A DNA stretch of 64,000 nucleotides from Aquimarina acroporae (lineage in GTDB: Bacteria; Bacteroidota; Bacteroidia; Flavobacteriales; Flavobacteriaceae), in contig NZ_JALPRE010000009.1 in assembly GCF_023195925.1 (NCBI RefSeq), forward strand, positions 248,001-312,000, in the 5' to 3' direction. The notes under the pieces were generated by a model. That model saw only the letters and a list, made by a program, of their open reading frames with translations, was not told the origin of the DNA and searched no databases. Position numbers and translations under genes: made by a program. Positions within the stretch are counted from its first letter, which is position 1. Every line of letters begins with the position of its first letter. Shown here piece after piece: positions 16,540 to 25,276 of this stretch.

Positions 16540-17532
16540 ATGAGTCGTTTACTATTGTATATCATTTTTTTTGTTGGTTGCAGACTAGGGCTTAATGGTC
16601 AGGTTCTAGAAAGAACATCGGATGAATTGAAGGTAACAAAGCTTCCTGAAATTCAATTAGGGCAAATAGTTGTAAATCGCAGTATTCACAGCTCAAACTA
16701 TGGTAAGGATGTTATTGTAATCGATGAAGATGATGCGATCTTTCCCAATATTTTTTCTGTAAATAATATTTGGGCAATGTTAAAACAAGAATTCGAAGTT
16801 GGAGAGGTATCGATTAACGCTGGTGTTTTTTTAAATCAGTTTACTCAGGAAGCCGAAACTTCTAATATAGGACACAAAAACCTTTCTATGGCAATGTTGA
16901 ATCTACAAACGATTATAGCTGAAAATTGGAAAATTGCGTTAGATTTTAGAGTGGGTTTAGATCACGAAGAATTGTCTCAAGGACTCGAAATGAATTTTGG
17001 TATAGAATGGAATCCCATTCCAGATTTAACCTTAAATACCGGATATAGAGAATTTAACTTAGATGAAAACTTTAACTATTTTGATGATGAAGGGCTAGCC
17101 GAAGTAGAAACAGATTCAAAAATTAAAGCGGTAAACTTAGGGTTGAAGTATGGGGTAAATGACTGGTTAAGTTTTAATACAGAAATTATCTATGCCACAA
17201 ATTACATTTCGGGAATTACTCAAAAAGAATTAAGCGTAGAAGGAGGTTTTGGAATTGCACTTTCAAACAATGTAGTAGGAGGGTTAAGTTATAGGTATGT
17301 AAATCAGCAAAATTATGACATTTCTTCGTTGGCTACAGATGCAGAATTGGTTTATACCAAAACTAATTGGGAATTAGGAATAGGTGTACAGAATATTCTT
17401 AATAATAACTGGTTTGAACCCGAATTTGCAACCATCGCAAACCTATCTGAAGGGTATGCATTTGATGAAGGATTTTATTTCCTGAATGATGACTCTTTCT
17501 TTGTGGGAATGACAATTGCCTATAATTTTTGA
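16540..17532 (+). CDS. Predicted outer-membrane beta-barrel protein
   Basis: This 330-residue protein has a signal peptide (LLLYIIFFVGCRLGLNG) and a mature part of alternating strands, such as IALDFRVGLDHE, LEMNFGIEWNPIPDLTLNTGYREF, VGGLSYRYVNQQNYDIS and WELGIGVQNILNNNW. It ends in an aromatic terminal strand (FFVGMTIAYNF), as outer-membrane barrels do. It is the last gene of the DUF4331 operon and has its own terminator. I do not recognise the family. It may be the outer-membrane partner of the upstream lipoproteins. Confidence 0.75.
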   Translation: MSRLLLYIIFFVGCRLGLNGQVLERTSDELKVTKLPEIQLGQIVVNRSIHSSNYGKDVIVIDEDDAIFPNIFSVNNIWAMLKQEFEVGEVSINAGVFLNQFTQEAETSNIGHKNLSMAMLNLQTIIAENWKIALDFRVGLDHEELSQGLEMNFGIEWNPIPDLTLNTGYREFNLDENFNYFDDEGLAEVETDSKIKAVNLGLKYGVNDWLSFNTEIIYATNYISGITQKELSVEGGFGIALSNNVVGGLSYRYVNQQNYDISSLATDAELVYTKTNWELGIGVQNILNNNWFEPEFATIANLSEGYAFDEGFYFLNDDSFFVGMTIAYNF

Positions 17533-17569
17533 GTAGTAGCTTTTGTTTTTTTTTGATGTTTGTAAAAAG

Positions 17570-17600
17570 CTTACCTACAGGGAGGTAGGTAAGTTTTTTT
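17570..17600 (+). terminator. Rho-independent terminator of the DUF4331 operon
   Basis: CTTACCTAC (17570-17578) pairs with GTAGGTAAG (17585-17593) around a 6-nt loop and is followed by seven T residues. It lies 38 bp past the barrel gene. Confidence 0.88.
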
Positions 17601-17768
17601 CTCCTACAAAATGGTTTTTAATGATCCAAATTTAGTGCACAAGTATGAAGATGGTCGATGTTATTTTTACTTACATCGTTTTTATGAATTCCAACTAACT
17701 TTTAAAATTTGTTTTTTATAGTTTTGCTGCTCTCGGGGAAAAAACATTATCAACCAAAACCTTTTATT

Positions 17769-18926
17769 ATGAAAAAAAATTACTTTGTATTGAAGTATGC
17801 GTTTATTGCGTTACTATTAATTTTTGCATCTTGTAGTAAAGATGAGGAAAACGAACAAATGAATGAATCGGCTGAAGCGGTTGCTGAGCTTGATTTTGTA
17901 AAAAATGATGGAACAGAAGGCCTGCCGAAAGAAGAAGCTTTTGAAGCAGATGAAGAAGCACCAATTCTTGAAGAAGGAGCAAAATCGTATTGGAATTATG
18001 ATTACACATTATTAAAACCATCAGATCTTACTCCAGATCAGGTAAAAGCTAAGGCTTGTGGAGAGTCTACAACTATGCCTCTATTAGTAGGTTCTAGAAA
18101 GTTGAAAGTAGGAAAGGTTGTAGTTTCAAACGATGAAGAGAACCTTTACTTAACTTTTAGAGCAAATAAATCTAGGTACATGAAGAAAGTGTATCTATAT
18201 ATTGGAGAAAAAGGACAAATTCCTTTTTATTCTAATGGGTTTCCTAATCTTCGTAAGTTTAACTTCAAGGCTTTTCCTTATTACTTCGGAGGAATGAAAA
18301 AAGCAACTTACGTAATTCCACTTTCTTCAATCAATCTAGATTGTTTTGAGATCGTAGCATATTCTAAAGTTTATGACAAGAACAGTAGCTGTTTCTATTC
18401 TGCTTTTGCTTATAACAAAAACCTTACTCAAGAGTATACATACTCTTACTATTCTGGATGTTACTATTATGGAGAGTGGGTAAGATCATTCGAATATTGT
18501 GTAGAAAAATGTCAAGCAGAGTGTGTGCAAGCATATGGTTACCATGAGCAATGTGGAATTTGTGAAAATGATGTATTAAATACATTCTTTGCGTATACGT
18601 TCTTAGATAGTAGAGGACCAGATGGGTTTAATATTGAATTGATTACTAATACCAATGGTTGTGATATTAGTACTAGCACAGAAGTAGGTCATATCAATAT
18701 CAAAGCTTTAGAAGGAAGTAGATATCAAATTTCTTATGAGGTGAATGCCGGGTATGAAATGTGTGAACTTAATTTTAGCTATGGTTCTTCAAGATTTGAT
18801 ACTCCAAACACAGTGTCAGAGCAATTCGATACTCCAACAACTTCTTACAGTTTCGAAATAGACAGATTACCTGCAGGAGCAAATATTTATATCAATAGTG
18901 GAGCTCAGATTGCAGAAAGCAATTAA
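17769..18926 (+). CDS. Acidic-linker, Cys-rich lipoprotein of unknown function
   Basis: The start at 17769 gives a lipoprotein signal (MKKNYFVLKYAFIALLLIFASC). A long acidic linker rich in Glu/Ala follows (about residues 22-75). The globular region starts at SYWNYDYTLLKPSDLTPDQ and contains many cysteines, with a dense cluster (CVEKCQAECVQAYGYHEQC, followed by GIC). A beta-rich C-terminal region ends in a domain of fibronectin-like composition. I do not recognise a family. A surface-exposed, disulfide-stabilised binding protein is plausible: acidic residues just after the lipidated Cys act as surface-export signals in some Bacteroidetes, though here they start after SKD. It has its own terminator, so it is a single-gene unit. 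Confidence 0.8.
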   Translation: MKKNYFVLKYAFIALLLIFASCSKDEENEQMNESAEAVAELDFVKNDGTEGLPKEEAFEADEEAPILEEGAKSYWNYDYTLLKPSDLTPDQVKAKACGESTTMPLLVGSRKLKVGKVVVSNDEENLYLTFRANKSRYMKKVYLYIGEKGQIPFYSNGFPNLRKFNFKAFPYYFGGMKKATYVIPLSSINLDCFEIVAYSKVYDKNSSCFYSAFAYNKNLTQEYTYSYYSGCYYYGEWVRSFEYCVEKCQAECVQAYGYHEQCGICENDVLNTFFAYTFLDSRGPDGFNIELITNTNGCDISTSTEVGHINIKALEGSRYQISYEVNAGYEMCELNFSYGSSRFDTPNTVSEQFDTPTTSYSFEIDRLPAGANIYINSGAQIAESN

Positions 18927-18957
18927 TTGAGAATTCATTTATGTTAAACATATAGGA

Positions 18958-18993
18958 ACAGGATTAGGATGAAAATCTTAATCCTGTTTTTTT
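18958..18993 (+). terminator. Rho-independent terminator after the Cys-rich lipoprotein
   Basis: ACAGGATTAGGAT (18958-18970) pairs with ATCTTAATCCTGT (18975-18987) with one G-T pair and a GAAA tetraloop, then a run of T to 18993. The T run reaches the stop codon of the convergent anti-sigma gene. Confidence 0.88.
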
Positions 18994-19786
18994 ATGATTC
19001 GATTGTACCTAGTGTATACAACATTTCCAGAGTGGGAAATGTACTTCCACCTTCTGGTTCTAAAGTAATTCCAAAAGCCTCAGATTCATTTTGATTTTTT
19101 AATAAGAAAATTTTGTTTTTATTATCATCAAATTGATCCAATATCCCTAAGCTGGTAGGAGTAAGGGGGTTTAATTTTAAAGACCATACTTGGTATACTT
19201 TCCCTGGAGGAGGGGTAGGTAATCCAGCTACGTCTATATATACTTTTTCTGAATCCTTATCCCAATAAACCGCAGCATAAGCAGTGGGATCTATTTTTTG
19301 GCCAGGTAAAGGTACCTGAAGAATATCTTTATTTCTGAGAACGCTCAATATGTTTTTGGTAGTAGTTAAATCTTCTTCAGCAACCTTAAGCTTTCCTTCT
19401 AGTAGTTGTTGTTCAATTTGATTTTTAACCAGTTGTTGTTTTAGTGTTTTGTTTTTGTTCAATTGAGTAAATAAGCCAAGGAGTAACGCAATAGAAGCTG
19501 CCCATGCGATATAAGTAGGTAAGCTACTACGTTTGCGGGTAACAGGAATAACTTGTTTTTGATCTTCTTGTATATTACTTTGAATTTGTGAGAAAATAGT
19601 ATCACTGCGATTAGGGGCCAAAGCACCCGATAATTGTTGAAGTGATTTTTCGATACGTTCAACTTCGGCCATAGCTTCGGGATGTTTTTTCAAAACCTCG
19701 TATACTTCGGCATTCTCTTTTTCTGAAAGAGAACCCGAAACATAAAGTTCTAAAATTCCTGATGCTATGTATGCTTTAATATCCAT
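18992..19786 (-). CDS. Membrane anti-sigma factor, RskA family
   Basis: This 264-residue protein has an N-terminal cytoplasmic domain with a helical anti-sigma fold (IASGILELYVSGSLSEKENAEV and VERIEKSLQQL) and one membrane helix (LPTYIAWAASIALLLGLFTQL, about 87-107). After a coiled-coil segment comes a periplasmic RskA-type domain (YAAVYWDKDSEKVYIDVAGLPTPPPGKVYQVWSLK). It should hold the ECF sigma factor encoded immediately upstream in an inactive state until the periplasmic domain is cleaved. The start codon overlaps the sigma stop codon region by 1 bp, a coupled pair. The stress signal is unknown. Confidence 0.9.
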   Translation of the reverse strand: MDIKAYIASGILELYVSGSLSEKENAEVYEVLKKHPEAMAEVERIEKSLQQLSGALAPNRSDTIFSQIQSNIQEDQKQVIPVTRKRSSLPTYIAWAASIALLLGLFTQLNKNKTLKQQLVKNQIEQQLLEGKLKVAEEDLTTTKNILSVLRNKDILQVPLPGQKIDPTAYAAVYWDKDSEKVYIDVAGLPTPPPGKVYQVWSLKLNPLTPTSLGILDQFDDNKNKIFLLKNQNESEAFGITLEPEGGSTFPTLEMLYTLGTIES

Positions 19787-20322
19787 TATTTAATTTCTAA
19801 GACTTCTTTTAGTTTTTGAATACAAATTCTATTCCTTGTTTTTATTGTTCCCAATGGAATCTCTAAATTTTCGGCAGCCTCTTTTTGTGTAAATCCTTTA
19901 AAAAATAGAAGGTCAATTATTTTCTTACACATGGGTTCTAAAACTTTAATATACTTTTTTATACCTATGCTATCAATTTTACTAGAGAAATTAGTTTTGT
20001 CTTCCAATATATCTACGAAAAAATCGGCATTTAGGTTTTGCGAAGAATTCCTGAAACTTTTAGACCTAGTTTTATCGATAGCTGCGTTACGGGCTATGTT
20101 AAGAATCCAGGTAAAGAAACGGCCCTTTTTTTCAGAGTATGTATGGGCATTATTCCATATTTTGATAAATACGTCTTGTAAAACTTCTTCGGCCAATGTC
20201 TCATCTCGTAGAATAGTATATATGACACCAAAAATATTATCAGCATACATATCATAGATACGTCTAAAAGCATCTTGATTCTTTTTTTGTAAGCCTTTAA
20301 TTAATTCGGTGGGTTGCATCAA
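19786..20322 (-). CDS. ECF RNA polymerase sigma factor, SigK-like
   Basis: This 178-residue sigma factor has region 2 (AFRRIYDMYADNIFGVIYTILRDETLAEEVLQDVFIKIWNNA and GRFFTWILNIARNAAIDKTRS) and region 4 (LFFKGFTQKEAAENLEIPLGTIKTRNRICIQKLKEVLE). Together with the adjoining RskA-type anti-sigma gene this is a standard SigK/RskA-like envelope-stress module. The start at 20322 could also be the second Met (20319). The Cu/Zn superoxide dismutase gene lies upstream in the same direction but a terminator separates them, so they are probably separate units. Confidence 0.92.
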   Translation of the reverse strand: MMQPTELIKGLQKKNQDAFRRIYDMYADNIFGVIYTILRDETLAEEVLQDVFIKIWNNAHTYSEKKGRFFTWILNIARNAAIDKTRSKSFRNSSQNLNADFFVDILEDKTNFSSKIDSIGIKKYIKVLEPMCKKIIDLLFFKGFTQKEAAENLEIPLGTIKTRNRICIQKLKEVLEIK

Positions 20323-20363
20323 TATTGTTTACGATTAGTCCCAAATCAACAATTCTGAAGAGT

Positions 20364-20389
20364 AAAAAAGGAGGTATGTACCTCTTTTT
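20364..20389 (-). terminator. Rho-independent terminator after the superoxide dismutase gene
   Basis: On the minus strand AAAAAGAGGTA pairs with TACCTC plus a T run (TACCTCCTTTTTT, one bulge) around a 3-nt loop. It lies 18 bp past the SOD stop and ends the transcript before the sigma-factor gene. Confidence 0.7.
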
Positions 20390-20406
20390 GGTTTTTAGGT
20401 ATATAA

Positions 20407-20997
20407 CTATTGTATGATTCCTCCGCAACTTATTCTACTTCCTGCTGCACCAGAAGGTTGTGATGTAAAATCGTCTACTCCTTGATGTACAATAATCGCT
20501 TTACCTAGAATATTCTTTTTCTTATCATCACATCCTATACACCATTCGTTGGTTGCAAAGTTAATCACCCCATTTCCTTCATCGTCTGCTTTAAAATTAC
20601 CAATATCTCCTCTGTGAAAACCTTCTTTGGCACCCCATTTTCCATGAGGTTCCAAGGTGGGATTCCAATGTCCACCAGTCGATTTTCCGTCAGACGAAGA
20701 GCAATCTGCTTTTTCATGAATGTGTATGGCATGTTCCCCCTTGCTAAGTCCAGTAAGTTCTGCAGTCATATTAACAATACCCTCAGCTTCCATAAAGGTA
20801 ACTTTACCAGTTACGTTACTTTCACTTTTTGGATCAAGATTAAAACTTATAGTTTTGGTAGTGTCGTCTTCCTTTTTTTTAGTGGAGTGTACTGTTTTCG
20901 TTATATCGTCCTGATCTGTACTTTCTTTCTTTTCTCCTTTACAGCTGTAAACCATAAAAGATAAAAGGACTATGACTATCAATTGTAAACTTTTCAT
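20407..20997 (-). CDS. sodC: Cu/Zn superoxide dismutase, lipoprotein
   Basis: The start at 20997 gives a lipoprotein signal (MKSLQLIVIVLLSFMVYSC). After a polar linker comes a full Cu/Zn SOD domain: HAIHIHEKADC (copper ligands H-x-H), GGHWNP, FHRGDIGNF (shared metal region) and AIIVHQGVDDF (last copper His), with the AAGSRISCGGI ending that carries the second disulfide Cys. It dismutates superoxide in the periplasm or on a membrane surface. A longer frame to 21057 lacks a signal peptide at its start and is not preferred. Confidence 0.94.
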   Translation of the reverse strand: MKSLQLIVIVLLSFMVYSCKGEKKESTDQDDITKTVHSTKKKEDDTTKTISFNLDPKSESNVTGKVTFMEAEGIVNMTAELTGLSKGEHAIHIHEKADCSSSDGKSTGGHWNPTLEPHGKWGAKEGFHRGDIGNFKADDEGNGVINFATNEWCIGCDDKKKNILGKAIIVHQGVDDFTSQPSGAAGSRISCGGIIQ

Positions 20998-21085
20998 AAT
21001 TCTAAATTTGATATTCCGTTTGTAAACGTAAGATAAGGCTGTTTTCGTACTTGTCAAAGTATTTAAAGGAGAAATAAGTATACTA

Positions 21086-21568
21086 TTATATAGGCTTTAT
21101 TAATTCTCTATGATCTCGAATTCCTCTTTTTAAGTTTTCGGTTATGCGTATAGAACGGTCAATTCTTGTTTGAGAATTTTTAATTTTTAGAATATAATAG
21201 ATGATACTTCTTTTTTTTCCGTCTGTTAATGATTCGAAAATTTCAGAAGCGTGAAAATCACTTTGTAAAACCGCCTCAAGTTCTTCAGGCATTTCTACAC
21301 CATATTTTGAGGTGTCTTCGAGAAGTTCAACGGTAAAATGATCAATAGGAGAAACAGTTAACTTTTTCTGGTTTGCCGCATTTAATGTAATATGATAAAG
21401 TCCATGATATTTTTGTATCGCTGCATGGTATTCAATTATTTTTTTCTGAAAACTAACTTTTACTTTTACTCTTTTTTGTCCATTATTTATAAAACCTGTA
21501 GCGATGAATTCAGGAACCAAAAAAGTATGAGAAGACTGTAACTGAGTTTCAAAGGTTGCGTTTTTCAT
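21086..21568 (-). CDS. DUF1905/YdeI-like protein
   Basis: This 160-residue protein has an N-terminal DUF1905-like beta-barrel (FETQLQSSHTFLVPEFIATGFINNGQKRVKVKV) and a C-terminal helical part with LEAVLQSDFHASEIFESLTDGKKRSIIYYILKIKNSQTRIDRSIRITENL (split here as two motifs: the YdeI-like SLTDGKKRSIIYYI and the Arg-rich helix). This order is typical of YdeI/OmpD-associated proteins, whose biochemical function is unknown. A different YdeI-type protein occurs at 57418-57996. It is a single gene, with a short GAGATATCTC palindrome (21593-21602) upstream of its start. Confidence 0.85.
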   Translation of the reverse strand: MKNATFETQLQSSHTFLVPEFIATGFINNGQKRVKVKVSFQKKIIEYHAAIQKYHGLYHITLNAANQKKLTVSPIDHFTVELLEDTSKYGVEMPEELEAVLQSDFHASEIFESLTDGKKRSIIYYILKIKNSQTRIDRSIRITENLKRGIRDHRELIKPI

Positions 21569-21979
21569 CTTAATTCGATTTAAAATTTATGAGAGATATC
21601 TCATATTTACTTCAAGAATATTTTGTTTAGACTTTAAAAGTTTTTGTTAATCAAATTTTGGGTTTTTTATGCTAAATGTTTGTTTTTCAGGTGAAAAAAT
21701 AAAAAAAAATTCGACACTTTTCCCGTAATCACTTAAAGGTATAGTTATTTTTTATCCTATCGGGTTTATAGGTTAAAAAAAACCTAACATTTTGTTAATG
21801 CTAGTGTTTATAATAGTTAAGGACGACAGGACTATGTGAAATTAGTTTTTAACAAAAATGTTGAAAATATTTTAATGGAAATGTTAATTTGTGGTAATTA
21901 AATGTGTATTTATCATGTTTTGTCGCTTAGGCTTTAATTTTCTTTAATTTTGTAATACACAAACTCAAAACATTTTTTT
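21569..21979. other. 411-bp intergenic region between divergent genes
   Basis: This is a very A/T-rich stretch between the YdeI-like gene (minus) and the M36 peptidase gene (plus). It holds the palindrome GAGATATCTC (21593-21602), 25 bp from the YdeI-like start, and a likely housekeeping promoter for the peptidase at its right end. I see no small gene, RNA gene or repeat in the middle. Confidence 0.6.
21919..21952 (+). promoter_or_regulatory. Bacteroidetes-type promoter of the M36 peptidase gene
   Basis: TTTG (21919-21922) is followed by TAATTTTG (21945-21952), matching the Bacteroidetes -33 TTTG and -7 TAnnTTTG elements. The spacer is 22 bp, one longer than usual. The predicted start of transcription would give a 5' leader of about 20 nt before the ATG at 21980. 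Confidence 0.55.
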
Positions 21980-24900
21980 ATGAAAAAAGTCTACTCGTTT
22001 GTCCTATTTGTATTCTTCATTGGGCAGACAACTTTTGCACAACAGGACATGAGATCTATTGTCCAAAATCATTTTAGTGACGCGGTAATAAGTACTTCAA
22101 AATCAGAAAAAACACTGAATGACTATTCTAATTGGAGAATTACCGATATAGTTCCTTCTTTAAACAAAAACGTGAAGCACGTTTATGTTAATCAGATGTT
22201 TAACAATATTCCTATTACTGATGGGACATATAAGTTAAATGTGAATAATGGAAAGGTTGTTTTTGAAATTAATCAATTCGTTAATGAAGTTAAAGCAAAG
22301 GTAACTTCTACAAAAGCATCTACTTCTCCAGAAAATGCGATTAATGCGGTTATAAGTAGACATAAATTGGCCTCTGCCAAAAGTTTGTCTCCAACTCTTG
22401 AAAAGAGTAAAGGAGAAAATGTTTTTGTTTACAGAAACTCCGGTATTACCGCTTTTGATGAGCCAATCAAAGTAAAACAGGTATATCGCTTACATAAAGA
22501 TGAGCTTAGACTTTGCTGGAATGTAAGTATTTATCAGAAAGATGCACAACATTGGTGGAATGCCGATGTAGATGCAGTATCAAACACAATTCTAAAAGAG
22601 CAGGATTGGGTAATCACCTGTAATTTTGATGGTCCTGGACACGAAAATCATAATCATGGATCTGTACTTCTAGATAAAAAAGTAGAAGGACCAATGACCA
22701 AAGCTGAGGCTACGGCGGCGTTGGCACCAGATTCTTATAATGTTTACGCGATGCCAATTGGAAATCCTGATGAAGGAAATCGTAGTATCGCTACAGACCC
22801 TGCAAATTTAACAGCTTCACCATTCGGATGGCATGACACCAATGGATCACCAGGGGCAGAATTTACGATAACTAGAGGTAATAACGTTTGGGCTCAGGAT
22901 GACAGTAACGGAAACAACGGAACAGGTTTTTCTCCTAATGGAGGAGCAAGTTTAGATTTTGATTTCCCTGTGAATCTAAATCAAGCGCCTAGCAATTATA
23001 GAGATGCATCAATCGTAAACTTATTTTATTGGAATAACATTATGCATGATGTATTCTATCAATATGGTTTTGATGAGGCCAGTGGAAATTTCCAAGAAAA
23101 CAACTACGGAAATGGTGGTGCAGGGAGTGATTCTGTAAATGCAGATGCTCAGGATGGAAGTGGAACAAATAATGCAAACTTTGCAACTCCTGGAGATGGA
23201 GGTAATCCTAGAATGCAAATGTTCCTTTGGAATCGTACTAACCCAGGACGTGATGGTTCATTTGATAATGTGATTATCGCTCATGAGTATGGTCATGGTA
23301 TTTCTATTCGTTTGGTAGGTGGACCATCTTCAAATACGCTTGGTGGATCTGAGCAAATGGGTGAAGGATGGTCAGACTGGTTTGGACTGATGCTTACCAT
23401 GAAAGCTGGTGATCAAGGAACAGATGGTAGAGGTGTAGGTACTTATGTATTAGGTCAAGGAGTGAATGGAGTAGGGATTAGACCAACACGTTATTCTACA
23501 AATAGATCGATTAATGATACAGATTATGCTGACATTGGTGGATTGGCACGACCTCATGGAGTAGGATACGCTTTTGCAACTATTCTTTGGGATATGACTT
23601 GGTTATTAGTAGATCAAGAAGGCTTTGATCCAGATTTTTATAATGGTACAGGAGGAAACAATATCGCGATGGCTTTAGTAACAGAAGGTCTTAAAAATAC
23701 AGCAAATAATCCTGGTTTCGTTTCTGGTCGTGATGGAATACTTCAAGCAGATCAAGATCTATATGGTGGACAATATAGCTGTTTAATCTGGAAAGCGTTT
23801 GCTGAAAGAGGTGTAGGAGAAGGAGCAAATGAAAACAATAATGGAGGATCTAATGGACAGACCGACCAAACAGTTTCGTTCACAAACCCTTGTGATGGAG
23901 GAGGACCTGGTCCGGGAACAGGAGATTGTTCTGGTGATGTGGCTTCATTCCCATTCAGCGAAAGTTTTGAAACAAATTTTGGAGATTGGGCACAAGCTAC
24001 AACTGGTGATGATTTAGATTTTACCAGAAATTCTGGAGGTACACCATCTAACGGTACAGGACCAAGCAGTGCAGCAGATGGGAATACGTATATCTATGTA
24101 GAAGCATCAGGAAATGGTACTGGATATCCAAATAAAAGAGCAATTTTAAACTCACCTTGTTTAAACTTTAGCGGTTTAACACAACCTACGCTTTCATTCC
24201 AATACCATATGCTAGGTAGCGCTATCAATAGTTTAACTGTTGAAGCAAGAACCAACAATGATGGAGTATGGTCAAGTGTATTTAGTAGAAACGGAGCTCA
24301 AGGTAGTAACTGGAATGCTGCAGATGTTGATCTTGCTGCTTATGCAGGAGAGGCTAGCGTGCAATTGCGATTTAATGTAGTAACTGGTAGTGGTTCTCAG
24401 GGATGGCAAAGTGATATAGCCCTAGACGCAATTAGTATTCAAGAGGGTACCGGAAATCCTGGTCCTACGTGTGATGCATTAAACTTTAATGATTTTACAA
24501 TTACATCATTCTCTAATCAGGATGCTGCTGGAAACTTCTCTGTAGGTAGTGGAGGTGCTTCATTAGTGCTTACTAACAATACCTGGAAGTATATTGCTCT
24601 TAATTATACGGTTACAGCAAATACAGTTATAGAGTTTGACTTCAGTAGTTCATCTCAAGGAGAAATACATGGTGTTGGTTTTGAAAATGATAATACCTTA
24701 ACCTCTACACGATATTTTAAAGTTCATGGAACACAAAACTATGGTGTAACCAATTTTGATAATTATTCTAGTGGGACTACTACATATGTAATTCCGGTTG
24801 GTAATTTCTACACTGGAAGCATGGATAGACTCGTGTTCATAAACGATAACGATGCTGGCTCAGGAAACAATTCTACGTTCTCTAACGTGAAAATTTACGA

Positions 24901-25225
24901 AGGTTCTTGCGGATCTTCTGTTAGAGTTGCAGATTTCGGACCAACTACAGCACTTCTAGGTACAGAAGATGAAGGTGCTTTCTCTTCTATTAGAATTGCA
25001 CCTAACCCAATTAAAAAAGGAAATTTATTACAGGTATTTATACCTAATAATGGGCAATCCAAAGACACTTTCTACTCTATAATTAATTTAGTAGGACAGA
25101 AAGTTGGAAGTGGAAAGCTTAATGATAATGGTTCTATCAATGTAGAATCTCTCAAAGCCGGTATGTATATGCTTAAACTTGAGAATTCACAGATGAAGAC
25201 TGTTGAGCGTTTTATTATTAACTAA
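21980..25225 (+). CDS. Secreted M36 (fungalysin) metallopeptidase with T9SS sorting domain
   Basis: This 1081-residue protein has a signal peptide (VYSFVLFVFFIGQTTFAQ), an FTP-type propeptide to about residue 200, and an M36 catalytic domain with zinc motif HEYGH (H435, E436, H439) followed by the GEGWSDWFG motif carrying the third ligand. A MAM-like domain follows (CSGDVASFPFSESFETNFGDW), then a second beta-sandwich module (CDALNFNDFTITSF) and a type IX secretion type A sorting domain ending MLKLENSQMKTVERFIIN. It is exported through the outer membrane by T9SS and degrades extracellular protein. It is a single gene with its own promoter and terminator. Confidence 0.95.
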   Translation: MKKVYSFVLFVFFIGQTTFAQQDMRSIVQNHFSDAVISTSKSEKTLNDYSNWRITDIVPSLNKNVKHVYVNQMFNNIPITDGTYKLNVNNGKVVFEINQFVNEVKAKVTSTKASTSPENAINAVISRHKLASAKSLSPTLEKSKGENVFVYRNSGITAFDEPIKVKQVYRLHKDELRLCWNVSIYQKDAQHWWNADVDAVSNTILKEQDWVITCNFDGPGHENHNHGSVLLDKKVEGPMTKAEATAALAPDSYNVYAMPIGNPDEGNRSIATDPANLTASPFGWHDTNGSPGAEFTITRGNNVWAQDDSNGNNGTGFSPNGGASLDFDFPVNLNQAPSNYRDASIVNLFYWNNIMHDVFYQYGFDEASGNFQENNYGNGGAGSDSVNADAQDGSGTNNANFATPGDGGNPRMQMFLWNRTNPGRDGSFDNVIIAHEYGHGISIRLVGGPSSNTLGGSEQMGEGWSDWFGLMLTMKAGDQGTDGRGVGTYVLGQGVNGVGIRPTRYSTNRSINDTDYADIGGLARPHGVGYAFATILWDMTWLLVDQEGFDPDFYNGTGGNNIAMALVTEGLKNTANNPGFVSGRDGILQADQDLYGGQYSCLIWKAFAERGVGEGANENNNGGSNGQTDQTVSFTNPCDGGGPGPGTGDCSGDVASFPFSESFETNFGDWAQATTGDDLDFTRNSGGTPSNGTGPSSAADGNTYIYVEASGNGTGYPNKRAILNSPCLNFSGLTQPTLSFQYHMLGSAINSLTVEARTNNDGVWSSVFSRNGAQGSNWNAADVDLAAYAGEASVQLRFNVVTGSGSQGWQSDIALDAISIQEGTGNPGPTCDALNFNDFTITSFSNQDAAGNFSVGSGGASLVLTNNTWKYIALNYTVTANTVIEFDFSSSSQGEIHGVGFENDNTLTSTRYFKVHGTQNYGVTNFDNYSSGTTTYVIPVGNFYTGSMDRLVFINDNDAGSGNNSTFSNVKIYEGSCGSSVRVADFGPTTALLGTEDEGAFSSIRIAPNPIKKGNLLQVFIPNNGQSKDTFYSIINLVGQKVGSGKLNDNGSINVESLKAGMYMLKLENSQMKTVERFIIN

Positions 25226-25246
25226 TTGATTTGTTGAGAAAATGGG

Positions 25247-25276
25247 AAAAGGCCGTCTAAGCAGCGGCCTTTTTTC
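25247..25276 (+). terminator. Terminator of the M36 peptidase gene
   Basis: AAAAGGCCG (25247-25255) pairs with CGGCCTTTT (25265-25273) around a 9-nt loop, with T residues continuing to 25276. The right half overlaps the last codons of the convergent membrane-protein gene. Confidence 0.88.

Noticed and set aside
20614..20964. 116-codon frame antisense to the superoxide dismutase gene
   Set aside because: It is a shadow of a well-supported gene; its composition is aromatic and Cys-rich without domain structure.
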